Source: Arthrobacter sp. AL12
GTDB lineage: Bacteria; Actinomycetota; Actinomycetes; Actinomycetales; Micrococcaceae
Assembly (NCBI RefSeq): GCF_029960645.1
Contig: NZ_JASBQY010000001.1
Location: forward strand, 331,641-395,640
Direction of reading: 5' to 3'
Length of the DNA: 64,000 nucleotides
The notes under the pieces are model-generated. The model did not search any database and was not told the DNA's origin. It saw nothing but the letters and a program-made list of their open reading frames with translations. Below are positions 1 through 7,837 of the stretch, one piece after another. The first letter of the stretch is position 1. The number at the start of each line of letters is the position of its first letter. Position numbers and translations under genes: made by a program.

Positions 1-1368
1 GGCGGCCACGTCCGAGGAGGTGATGCCTCCCTTGGCGATGACGAAGCGCGGCGGGAAGGTCTTCAGGGTCCGGTTCACCACTGCGACGACGGCGGCCGAG
101 ACGGTGCGGGCGATCCGCAGGCTCTCGGCGGCGTCGTCGGCCTTGATGAGCAGCCGGCTGGTGTGGAGGATGACGTCGGCGCTGTGCAGGGACTCCACGA
201 CCTCCCGGACGAGCTCGTCCAGGTAGCTTGCGGAACTGCCGCCGAGCAGCTTTTCGACGTCGATTTCCACGATGCGCGCCGCGCTGTGCTGTTCGACGAG
301 GGCCTTGAGCTGGCGGGTCGTGACACCGACGTGCGAGCCGACCACGATGAGGCCGCCGGCGTCTGAGGGGGTGTTGCCCGCGTAGGCCTCCTCGCCGCTG
401 AGTTCGGCGCGGATTTCCTGGCCGATGCGGCCCCGGACGAACGGCGGGCCCACGCGGTAGAGGAGCTTTTTGCCGCGGCGTTCGGCTTCCTCGAGGCCCA
501 GGGCGAGGGCACGTAAATCGTTTTCGGTCACGATGTCGGCCACGATCGGGGTGGAGCCCGTGGCGGAGTCGATGGCGTCCGCGATGGCCTTCGCCGAGAT
601 CTGGGGGTCGCCGTCCGGGCCCGCGGCGCGGATGACGTCCAGGGTCAGCACGATCACGGAGTCTGCCCGGAAGCGGCCCTGGGACTTCTCTTCGACGTAC
701 TTGGCCAGTTCGGAGTTCGCGAATCCGAAGCTCGCGTCCCGGGCGAATTCGGTCTCAGCCACCGGGGTGAGTTTGCCGGCGTCGTCGCCGGTGCCGCGCA
801 TGTAGTGCACCCCGCCGATCGTCACGCGGCCGGCGTCGGGGAACGCCGGGACGATCACGACGCCGTCCGTTGGCTCGCCGCTGACAGCAGCGATGGTGGC
901 CGCGATCGTGTCCGGTTCCAGCGGGTAGTGGCCGCGGAGGGTGGAGTCGCTGCGGCTCACGAACCCCAGCCGCAGGCTTGTACCGGCCCCGCCGGAACCG
1001 GCACCGTCGGTCTCGAGGGCGGCGGCGGCGAGGGCGTTCCGGACCACCTCTTCGTTGCGGGCGGCAGCCTCGGCGGGGTCCAGGCTCCGGGTGTTGGTCA
1101 GGACGTAGACGGCGTCCTGGCGGCGGCCGTTGATGCGGTGGTTGAAGGCCCAGGTGAAGTCGGCGACGTCCCAGCGGGTGAGAACCGGCAGGTCCGCGAC
1201 GGATTGCGTGCCCGTCGGGTCGTCGTCGAGCACCACCAGGATCCGGGGGGACGGCACGGACGAGGCCGCGAGGGCGTCGGCGACGGTCCGGGCGGGGATC
1301 GTGACCTCCGCCGGGAAGGCGGCCAGCACTTCGGTTTCGAAAAGCTCTGAGTCAAAAGGCACGTGCAC
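1..1368 (-). CDS. Four-carbon acid sugar kinase family protein (DUF1537), 3' end beyond window
   Basis: Members of this family (OtnK, DtnK and relatives) phosphorylate four-carbon acid sugars such as threonate or erythronate in the cytoplasm. The frame reads from a GTG at 1368 to the left edge, 456 codons, with no stop. Near the start is VLDDDPTGTQ (about residues 46-55), the substrate-domain signature, and at the edge is AKGGITSSDVA, the conserved nucleotide-domain motif, so only a short C-terminus is missing. An ATG at 1373 lies in another frame and does not open this gene. The divergent GntR gene and the palindrome between them suggest substrate-induced control. The family call is firm from the motifs; the exact sugar acid is not determined because the pathway partners lie outside the window. 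Confidence 0.85.
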   Translation of the reverse strand, partial: MHVPFDSELFETEVLAAFPAEVTIPARTVADALAASSVPSPRILVVLDDDPTGTQSVADLPVLTRWDVADFTWAFNHRINGRRQDAVYVLTNTRSLDPAEAAARNEEVVRNALAAAALETDGAGSGGAGTSLRLGFVSRSDSTLRGHYPLEPDTIAATIAAVSGEPTDGVVIVPAFPDAGRVTIGGVHYMRGTGDDAGKLTPVAETEFARDASFGFANSELAKYVEEKSQGRFRADSVIVLTLDVIRAAGPDGDPQISAKAIADAIDSATGSTPIVADIVTENDLRALALGLEEAERRGKKLLYRVGPPFVRGRIGQEIRAELSGEEAYAGNTPSDAGGLIVVGSHVGVTTRQLKALVEQHSAARIVEIDVEKLLGGSSASYLDELVREVVESLHSADVILHTSRLLIKADDAAESLRIARTVSAAVVAVVNRTLKTFPPRFVIAKGGITSSDVAA

Positions 1369-1405
1369 TCCATTGTGGGGAACTCTACTGCGGGAACAAT
1401 CGATT

Positions 1406-1428
1406 TGTCAGATGTCTGACATCTAACA
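1406..1428. promoter_or_regulatory. 23-bp palindrome, probable GntR/FadR-type operator
   Basis: The site begins TGTCAGATGTC and ends GACATCTAACA around a central T. The arms pair at every position but one. It lies between the divergent kinase (start 1368) and GntR gene (start 1513). FadR-subfamily regulators usually bind palindromes of this kind, so it is the likely operator for both genes. Confidence 0.65.
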
Positions 1429-1512
1429 TTTGAATGCTAGTGTGGCATACGGCACAGAGACGCGCAAGTAGACTGGTCCATCAGGCAGGTCGGAGACAGC
1501 GGATGGGGAAAA

Positions 1513-2223
1513 TTGGCTAGGAAATCGCTGGTCGGCGTCGTGGCAGACGAACTGCTGGACCGCATCATTGCCGGCGAATTCCCGCCCGGGGCATCCGTCC
1601 CCGGCGAGCTGGAGCTGAGCGCGCGCCATGAGGTGAGCCGCATGACGGTCCGCGAGGCGATGAAGACCCTGGAAGCCCAGCAGATCCTCAGCGTCGAGCG
1701 CGGCCGCGGGACCTTTGTGAACCCGTTGAGCCGCTGGGCCTCCCTGGAGGCCGTCCTCCGGGCAGCCTCAGAGGGGAAGAACGACGCGGCGGCCGCCGTC
1801 CAGCTGATCGAGCTTCGCCGGATGCTGGAGTCGGGCGCCTGCGAGCTCGCCGCGGGCCGGATCAGCGACGCGGACCTTAAGTCGCTATACGGGGAGCTGG
1901 AATCGATGCGCGAGGCGCACGAGAAGCACGATGTCGCCGCGTTCGTGGCGGCGGACCTTGCCTTCCACGACCTCATCCTGCGCGCTTCGGAGAATGTATT
2001 TGTGGCCGTGCTGTTCGCGCCGCTGCACCGGGTGCTGGAACGGCGGCGGACCCAGACCTCCAAAGTACGCGAGATCCAGGCGCATGCGATCGGCCATCAC
2101 CAGAAGATCGCGGATGCGCTGGCCACGCGGGATCCGCACCAGGCCCGGGACGCCATGGATGCGCACATGCAACAGACGCTGGATGACCTCAAGACCTACG
2201 TCCTGGCGGACACCACGGCCTGA
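1513..2223 (+). CDS. FadR-subfamily GntR transcriptional regulator
   Basis: A 236-residue cytoplasmic DNA-binding repressor. Residues about 8-70 form the winged helix (LLDRIIAGEFPPGASVPGE, then SRMTVREAMKTLEAQ and RGRGTFV). Residues about 90-225 are the all-helical FCD ligand domain, with the LRRMLESGACELA helix and metal-site type residues D and H in ADLAFHDLIL and the late GHHQKI. The start is TTG at 1513, preceded by GGGGA at a workable distance; the ATG at 1503 meets a stop after five codons. It is divergent from the sugar-acid kinase and probably controls it through the palindrome at 1406-1428. The effector is likely a pathway sugar acid (inference). Confidence 0.88.
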   Translation: MARKSLVGVVADELLDRIIAGEFPPGASVPGELELSARHEVSRMTVREAMKTLEAQQILSVERGRGTFVNPLSRWASLEAVLRAASEGKNDAAAAVQLIELRRMLESGACELAAGRISDADLKSLYGELESMREAHEKHDVAAFVAADLAFHDLILRASENVFVAVLFAPLHRVLERRRTQTSKVREIQAHAIGHHQKIADALATRDPHQARDAMDAHMQQTLDDLKTYVLADTTA

Positions 2224-2300
2224 GTATGCGGCCGGCCTGCGGAACATGCAGGCAGAACGCGCACGCAGAACGTGCAGGCGGCCGAACGCGCGGGAGGGGC

Positions 2301-2648
<348 letters not shown>

Positions 2649-2701
2649 CTAGGGACCTAAGTACCTAGTGAAGCCTGCAATTTCGGCGTATTTCTGGGAG
2701 T

Positions 2702-3583
2702 GTGAACGCCGCCGGTTTCCTGGATTCCGGCGCCGGCCTGGCCGGCGCCGGGGGCCCTGCCCCGCGGCGGGGCCCGGACCGGAAGTTGGGCCCGGCCGCC
2801 GGGTCCTGGAATGCGGGGCTGTGGAGCCGCTACGTCGCGATGGGCGATTCGTTTACCTCGGGGATCGGGGACCCGGAACCCCTGAGTCCAGGCGGCATGC
2901 GGGGCTGGGCCGACCGGATCGCCGAGGAGCTCAGCGGGGGAAGGCCGGATTTTCGGTACGCGAACCTCGCCGTCAGCGGCCTGCTCCTGCGCGAGATCCT
3001 GGACCGGCAGCTCGGGCCCGCAATTGCGCTGCAGCCGGACCTGGTCACGCTGTCGGCCGGCGGAAACGACATTGTCTTCCGCCGGAGCGATCCCGACCGG
3101 CTCGCTGCCACACTCGACGCCGCGGTGGGCAAGCTCAGTGCCACCGGCGCCACCATCGTGCTGTTCACCGGCCCCGACTGGGGCGACACACCGCTGTTGG
3201 GACACAACCGCGGGAGGGTCGCCGTCTACAACGAGAACATCCGGACCATCGCCATGCGCCATCACGGGGTGATCGCTGACCTCTGGGCCCTGCGGCAGCT
3301 CTCGGACCCGCGGATGTGGTCCCCGGACCGCCTGCACTTCTCGCCCATGGGCCACCACACCATCGCGGCGATGGTGCTTGAATCCCTCAGCGTCCCGCAC
3401 AGCCTGAGCCCGCTGGAGCCCAAGCCCATGCCTTCCGAAAGCTGGCGCGAAAGCAAGGCCGGAGACCTCGCCTGGTTCACCAACTACCTGCTTCCCTGGA
3501 TGGTCAGCCGGGTCCGGAAGCGCGCCGACGGCCCGCCGCTGACGCCCAAGCGCCCCGAGCCCGGGCCGGTCGCCGGATCCTGA
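2702..3583 (+). CDS. SGNH/GDSL-family hydrolase
   Basis: A serine esterase or lipase fold of the SGNH family. Block I is YVAMGDSFTSG with the catalytic Ser, block III is SAGGND with the oxyanion Asn, and block V is DRLHFSPMGH with the catalytic Asp and His. The catalytic domain spans roughly residues 42-240, followed by a basic, proline-rich tail of about 50 residues. No clear signal peptide is visible. The N-terminus is doubtful: the GTG at 2702 has no clear ribosome binding site and the first 40 residues are low complexity, so a start nearer 2818 is possible. Relatives in actinobacteria act on acyl esters, but the substrate cannot be told from sequence. Confidence 0.8.
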   Translation: MNAAGFLDSGAGLAGAGGPAPRRGPDRKLGPAAGSWNAGLWSRYVAMGDSFTSGIGDPEPLSPGGMRGWADRIAEELSGGRPDFRYANLAVSGLLLREILDRQLGPAIALQPDLVTLSAGGNDIVFRRSDPDRLAATLDAAVGKLSATGATIVLFTGPDWGDTPLLGHNRGRVAVYNENIRTIAMRHHGVIADLWALRQLSDPRMWSPDRLHFSPMGHHTIAAMVLESLSVPHSLSPLEPKPMPSESWRESKAGDLAWFTNYLLPWMVSRVRKRADGPPLTPKRPEPGPVAGS

Positions 3584-3679
3584 GGCACGGCCTCCGGCCC
3601 CTAGTCCCGCTGCGATCTGTCGGCTAACCTGCAGGAACGGCCCACCGCCGGGTACCGATGGCGATCACGAGGAGCGAAG

Positions 3680-3889
3680 TTGTCTAATCACACTTACAGC
3701 ATTTCTGAAATTGTCGGAACGTCGAACGAAGGCGTTGACGCCGCCGTTCGCAACGGCATCGCCGAGGCGGCCAAGACCCTGCGGAACCTCGACTGGTTTG
3801 AGGTCAAGGAAATCCGCGGACACCTCGAAAACGGCGCGGTAGCCGACTGGCAGGTAACCATCAAACTCGGGTTCCGGCTGGAGCGCTAA
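3680..3889 (+). CDS. Dodecin family flavin-binding protein
   Basis: A 69-residue protein that in the family forms a hollow dodecamer storing flavins or CoA in the cytoplasm. It matches dodecin end to end: SISEIVGTS, the helix VDAAVRNGIAEAAKTL, then NLDWFEVKEIRGHLE with the conserved Trp that stacks on flavin, and the strand WQVTIKLGFRLE. The start is TTG at 3680, with AGGAG a few bases upstream. It stands alone between the SGNH hydrolase and a decayed reductase, so it is probably its own transcript. Confidence 0.93.
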   Translation: MSNHTYSISEIVGTSNEGVDAAVRNGIAEAAKTLRNLDWFEVKEIRGHLENGAVADWQVTIKLGFRLER

Positions 3890-3907
3890 GCCGGGAAGGG
3901 CCGCCGC

Positions 3908-4431
3908 GTGCAGAACACGCAACTGGGCCGCTCCGGCCTTAAAGTCTCCCGGCTCTGCCTGGGAACCATGAACTTCGGACCGCAGACCGAGGAAGCCGAC
4001 GCCCGCTCCATCATGGACTCAGCCCTCGCAACGCGGAACTGGAGGTCATTCCGGCCGCACAGCAGTACGGGCTGGGGCTCATGCCGTGGTCACCCCTGCA
4101 GGGTGGACTGCTCGGCGGGGGTGCTGAAGAAAGGGCACGACGGCGCCCGCCGCACCGAGGGCCGTTCCTTTGCGACCCTCGAGAAGCACCGGGAACAGAT
4201 CCGCCGGTTCGAGGATTTCTCGGGCGAGCTGGCCCGGGAACCGGGGACGTCGCGCTGGCCTGGCTGCTGCACCAGCCCGCCGTGACCGCACCGATTGTGG
4301 GCCCCCGCACCCGGGAGCAGCTGGAGGCGGCCCTGCGTGCCCTGGATCTGGTGCTCGACGCCGGTGCGCTCCAGCGGCTGGACGGCATCTTCCCGGGGCA
4401 CCGGACCGCACGGGAGGATTATGCGTGGTGA
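3908..4431 (+). pseudogene. Aldo/keto reductase remnant with internal deletion and frameshifts
   Basis: The first 45 codons read as the start of an aldo/keto reductase (GLKVSRLCLGTMNFG, then ADARSIMDSAL). The sequence then jumps straight to the distal barrel (LEVIPAAQQYGLGLMPWSPL in another frame), skipping about 150 residues including the catalytic Tyr/Lys region. A second shift after GGLLGGG and a third after SGELAREP are needed to read on to VALAWLLHQPAVTAPIVG and the natural-looking C-terminus ending at 4431. No single frame gives a full product. Confidence 0.88.
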
Positions 4432-4615
4432 TGGTCCGCCGGGCCCGAAATACCTGCCCTGACGGGTCATGACGGGCCAAAATAACTCGCGCCGCCGAAT
4501 ACCTCCCGGCCCGGAGTGGCCATTTTATGCTAAGCATGATTAGTATTAGGGCAGAAGGATGAAGCGCACTCGGCAACCCGGGTGTCTCCTTAATGAAGAA
4601 GAAGGAACGACAAAA

Positions 4616-4879
4616 ATGGGTTTTATCGCATTTCTGATTCTTGGCCTTATCGCCGGTGCAATCGCTAAGGCAATCCTCCCCGGCAAGCAGGGCGGTGGCA
4701 TTTTCATCACGCTGCTGCTCGGCGTCGTCGGCGCCCTCCTGGGCGGCTGGATTGGCGGACTGCTGTTCGGCACCGGCATCAACGAGTTCTTCTCGCTGTC
4801 GACCTGGCTCCTGGCCATCGGCGGTGCGGTCATCGTCCTGCTCGTTTACGGCATGATCACCAAGCGCTCAGTCCGCTAA
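4616..4879 (+). CDS. GlsB/YeaQ/YmgE-family stress membrane protein
   Basis: An 87-residue protein with three hydrophobic helices rich in Gly: IAFLILGLIAGAIAKAILPG, then the GIFITLLLGVVGALLGGWIG segment, then WLLAIGGAVIVLLVYGMI. The family (transglycosylase-associated in older databases) is induced by acid or general stress and sits in the membrane; its biochemical role is unsettled. The ATG at 4616 is preferred over the ATG at 4559 because the family begins at MGF and AAGGA lies just upstream. A strong terminator follows at 4893. Confidence 0.88.
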   Translation: MGFIAFLILGLIAGAIAKAILPGKQGGGIFITLLLGVVGALLGGWIGGLLFGTGINEFFSLSTWLLAIGGAVIVLLVYGMITKRSVR

Positions 4880-4892
4880 AGCTGACGCGACC

Positions 4893-4931
4893 GAAAACCG
4901 GTCCCGGGATTCTTCCCGGGGCCGGTTTTTT
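4893..4931 (+). terminator. Rho-independent terminator after the GlsB-like gene
   Basis: AAAACCGGTCCCGGG and CCCGGGGCCGGTTTTTT form a long GC stem around a short loop, ending in six T on the plus strand. Confidence 0.85.
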
Positions 4932-5001
4932 GGCACACGGCCCCACGACGTCTTAACGACCATCATCTTTTTTGAGCACCACCGAGGAGCAGGAGTACAG
5001 C

Positions 5002-5505
5002 ATGAAAGGCAAAGTTCTTTTTGGAGCCGGAATCGCCGCAGGCTACGTTCTTGGATCACGGTCCGGGCGGGCGGCCTACGAGAAGCTCAAGGCCCGCGCG
5101 GGGGCACTTTGGGAAAGCCAGCCGGTCCAGGACAAGGTGACCGCGGCGACTGCTGCTGTGAAGGAAAAGGCCCCCGAGGTCTCTGAACAGCTCGGCGAGG
5201 CTGCCCGGCGCGCCGGGACAGTCATCGGTTCAGCCGTCCGCCGTGACGACTCCCCAACCGGGACACCGGGCGGCGGGAAGCCGAACGACGGCGCGGCAGG
5301 TGGGGGCATCCCCGCGCACAGTACGCACCCGGAGACCGCAAACCTGGGGACCTCGTCCGCGTCCGCCCCTGCTGCTACTTCAGCGGCTGCCGACGTCGAG
5401 TCCGACCCGGCGCTGAACGACCAGCACGGGCAGGACTGGTCCGACGAAGGCGGCGCCACCCCGGCCGGAGCCGCGACCAACGTCGATCCCGACAAGGTCT
5501 CCTAG
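5002..5505 (+). CDS. YtxH-like membrane-associated protein with disordered tail
   Basis: The 167-residue product begins MKGKVLFGAGIAAGYVLGSR, a short glycine-rich transmembrane or amphipathic segment typical of YtxH-like proteins. A charged helical stretch (about residues 20-75, with KVTAATAAVKEKAPEVSEQL resembling LEA/apolipoprotein repeats) and a Gly/Pro/Ala-rich acidic tail follow. The ATG at 5002 follows GAGGAGCAGGAG and is preferred to an in-frame start at 4972. Its stop abuts the convergent stop of the methyltransferase. A stress or envelope role is inferred from the family and from the GlsB-like gene upstream; no enzymatic motif is visible. Confidence 0.65.
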   Translation: MKGKVLFGAGIAAGYVLGSRSGRAAYEKLKARAGALWESQPVQDKVTAATAAVKEKAPEVSEQLGEAARRAGTVIGSAVRRDDSPTGTPGGGKPNDGAAGGGIPAHSTHPETANLGTSSASAPAATSAAADVESDPALNDQHGQDWSDEGGATPAGAATNVDPDKVS

Positions 5506-6366
5506 CTAGACCCGGTCCGCCAACCAGGCAGTTGCGCCACCCAGCGCAGTTCCGGGCACGGGCGTTCCGATCACCACCGTGGCGTCCAGGTCCCCGGAGC
5601 TGGACACCCGGGCAGTGAGTCCGCTGCGGATGAACAGCTCGACCGTCCGCGGCGCCTGCCGCCGGCTCGTCTCGATCAGCAGGTGGCCGCCCGGCGCCAG
5701 CCATTGCGGCGCCGCGGCGGCCACCCGCTGCTGGACCTGCAGCCCGTCTGTGCCGCCGTCGAGGGAACGCCGCGGCTCGTGCAGGCGGGCTTCCTGCGGC
5801 AGGGTGCCGATTTCCGCGGAGGGAACGTACGGGGCGTTGACTGCGAGGATGCCGACCCGCCCGCGCAGCCGCGCCGGGAGAGCCTCGTAGAGGTCCCCTT
5901 CATGCACGGCGCCGCCGAGCGGACCGATGTTGCGCACCGCGCAGCGCACCGCGGCGGCGTCGATGTCTGCGGCGTGGAGCTCCAGCGGGCCGGCCAGCGC
6001 CGCCAGTGCGGCACCAACAGCCCCTGAGCCGCAGCACAAGTCGACGACGACGGGCACGCGCCGCGGACCGCCGGTGCCGGCCAGGAGCCGCGCTGCCTGC
6101 TGGACCAGGTACCCGGTGCGGCGGCGGGGCACAAAGACACCCGCGTCCACTTCGATCCGAAGCCCGCAGAACTCCGCCCAGCCCAGGACGTGCTCAAGCG
6201 GCAGTCCGGAGACCCGCCGCGCCACGAGGGCCTCGAGCTGGTCCGGTGTCTCGGCGGCGGCGGCCAGCAGCCGGGCTTCGTCCTCGGCGAAGACGCAGCC
6301 GGCCGCCCGCAGCCGCGTGATGACCGAGGGCCGGGGCACGGGGAGGGGCGCAGGACAAGCTTTCAT
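5506..6366 (-). CDS. PrmC-like putative protein glutamine N5-methyltransferase
   Basis: A class I SAM-dependent methyltransferase of 286 residues. The N-terminal helical domain (PLEHVLGWAEFCGLRI, then VFVPRRRTGYLV) matches the HemK/PrmC layout, and VVVDLCCGSGAVGAALA is the SAM-binding motif I. The catalytic NPPY motif of release-factor methylases appears as NAPYVP. The neighbourhood lacks prfA, which normally accompanies true PrmC, so this is more likely the second actinobacterial paralog annotated as a putative N5-glutamine methyltransferase. Substrate unknown. Confidence 0.82.
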   Translation of the reverse strand: MKACPAPLPVPRPSVITRLRAAGCVFAEDEARLLAAAAETPDQLEALVARRVSGLPLEHVLGWAEFCGLRIEVDAGVFVPRRRTGYLVQQAARLLAGTGGPRRVPVVVDLCCGSGAVGAALAALAGPLELHAADIDAAAVRCAVRNIGPLGGAVHEGDLYEALPARLRGRVGILAVNAPYVPSAEIGTLPQEARLHEPRRSLDGGTDGLQVQQRVAAAAPQWLAPGGHLLIETSRRQAPRTVELFIRSGLTARVSSSGDLDATVVIGTPVPGTALGGATAWLADRV

Positions 6367-6426
6367 GCGCCCCCCGTCCGCTGATGGTGCCGGAATCCCA
6401 TGCTACCGAGGTGGCAGGATGGCACA

Positions 6427-7530
6427 ATGGCCACCGCACGAATCGCCGACGCGTCCTCCTTTCCCGCGCCGGAGGACATCCCCGCGCATGAACTGATCTG
6501 GACCGGCTGCTACACCAACGACGGCGGCGGCCGCGGGACCGGAATCGGGGCGCTGTGGGCCGGCGCGGACGGAACGCTGCGCTGGCTGGGGCTCGCCGCG
6601 GCGGCGGACTCGCCGTCGTTCCTCGCAGCGCACCCCACCCGTGACACCGTCTACGCCGTCGGCGAGGCGGCCCGGACCGTTACGGCGTACCGCCGGTCCG
6701 GCGATTTCGGCCTGGAACCGGCCGGCCGTCACTGGCCTGCCGGAGACGCCGCCTGCCATGTCGCCGTCGACCCGCAGGGCCGTTTCCTCGTGGTGGCCTG
6801 CTGGGGCGACGGGCAGGTACTGCTGTACGAGCTGGACGACGACGGCGGGATCTCGGCACGGTTCGCGGCCGCCGCCTCAACGCTGGCCGGGCGTCCCAGC
6901 CGCGCCCACGCCAGCCTGATGCTCGACGACGGCAGAGTGGTGACCACCGACCTCGGGCACGACCTCCTGCGGGTCTGGAACTACGTGCCCGGCCAGGGGC
7001 TGCGGCTGGACCATGAACTGGCCCTCCCCCGGGACAGCGGCCCCCGGCACCTGGTCCAGCATCCCGGCGGCAGTGTGCTGGTGGTGACCGAGTACTCGGT
7101 TGAGGTCGCCGTGGTGCAGCGGTCCCCCGAGTCCGGGACCTTCAGACTGGCCGGCATGGTCCCGGCGACCGCGGCGGGCGCCCTTCCCGGTGACTCCGCG
7201 GCCGAGATTGCCCTCGCCGCGGACGGCAGGCACGCCTACATCGGGGTGCGCGGCTCCAACCGGATCGGCGTGCTGGCGGTGGACGCGGTCGGCGGCACCG
7301 TCCGGCCGGTGGCCGACATTCCCAGCGGCGGCGACTGGCCGCGGCATCATCTGGTCCGCAACGGCTGGCTGCACGTGGCACACGAACGTTCCGGGGACGT
7401 GGTGACGTACCGGCTGGATCCGGAGAGCGGGCTGCCCGGCGAAGCCGCGGGCAGGGTGGACCTGGCTTCGCCCACAGCGCTGGTCCCGGCACGGGACATG
7501 CCCAGTTCCCACAGCGACCAGTGGACATAA
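6427..7530 (+). CDS. Lactonase-family seven-bladed beta-propeller protein
   Basis: About 367 residues resembling the 6-phosphogluconolactonase/3-carboxymuconate cyclase propeller family. Typical blade signatures are IWTGCYTND, SPSFLAAHPTRDTVYAVGE, CHVAVDPQGRFLVVA, and later GPRHLVQHPGGSVLVVTEY and GDWPRHHLVRNGWLHVAHE. The ATG at 6427 has AGGA seven bases upstream and is preferred over an ATG at 6400. The last dozen codons and the stop lie inside a copy of the 79-bp repeat, so the native C-terminus may have been replaced. Lactonase activity is a family inference. Confidence 0.82.
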   Translation: MATARIADASSFPAPEDIPAHELIWTGCYTNDGGGRGTGIGALWAGADGTLRWLGLAAAADSPSFLAAHPTRDTVYAVGEAARTVTAYRRSGDFGLEPAGRHWPAGDAACHVAVDPQGRFLVVACWGDGQVLLYELDDDGGISARFAAAASTLAGRPSRAHASLMLDDGRVVTTDLGHDLLRVWNYVPGQGLRLDHELALPRDSGPRHLVQHPGGSVLVVTEYSVEVAVVQRSPESGTFRLAGMVPATAAGALPGDSAAEIALAADGRHAYIGVRGSNRIGVLAVDAVGGTVRPVADIPSGGDWPRHHLVRNGWLHVAHERSGDVVTYRLDPESGLPGEAAGRVDLASPTALVPARDMPSSHSDQWT

Positions 7531-7572
7531 CGGCACCATGTCCACCCCTGCCCGCACCCGGAGGGCATGTCC
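7494..7572. repeat. 79-bp nested-palindrome repeat, copy 1
   Basis: Outer arms GGACATGCCC and GGGCATGTCC enclose inner arms GTGGACAT and ATGTCCAC around AACGGCACC. It supplies the final codons and TAA stop of the lactonase gene. Copies 2 and 3 have exactly the same length. Confidence 0.9.
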
Positions 7573-7617
7573 ACCTTGGGCGCACCCGGACGGGCCCGCG
7601 GAACAGCGCCCTCCGCG

Positions 7618-7696
7618 GGACATGCCCCGTCCCCGAAGCGACCGGTGGACATAACGGCACCATGTCCACCCCTGCCCGCACCCGGAGGGCATGTCC
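7618..7696. repeat. 79-bp nested-palindrome repeat, copy 2
   Basis: Differs from copy 1 only in a few bases of the left half; the right 50 bases are identical. A 45-bp spacer between the copies starts with a partial echo of the right half (CACCTTGGGCGCACCCGG). Confidence 0.9.
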
Positions 7697-7745
7697 TGCG
7701 GTCCAGGCCCGAAAATTTTCTAACCATTCGCTGGAATAACATCGG

Positions 7746-7759
7746 TGCAAGCGCTTACA
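7746..7759. promoter_or_regulatory. LacI-type operator upstream of the amylase
   Basis: TGCAAGCGCTTACA is a 14-bp near palindrome centred on CG, the classic site for LacI-family sugar regulators such as MalR. It lies about 80 bases upstream of the amylase start. It also overlaps a GTG at 7745 that could otherwise open the frame, which argues against that start. Confidence 0.65.
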
Positions 7760-7837
7760 GTTGTGACTTGGCTCTCAGGAGTCTCTCTCCGCATCGCCCT
7801 TCGCAGAGGCAACGTCGCTTACCGGAAGGTCTCCATC

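Noticed and set aside
7494..7696. CRISPR array
   Set aside because: Only two adjacent copies, 79 bp long, with one short spacer and a third copy 3 kb away; no cas genes.
7745..7837. GTG at 7745 as the amylase start
   Set aside because: It lies inside the LacI-type operator and would put 31 atypical residues before the signal peptide; the GTG at 7838 has a good ribosome site.
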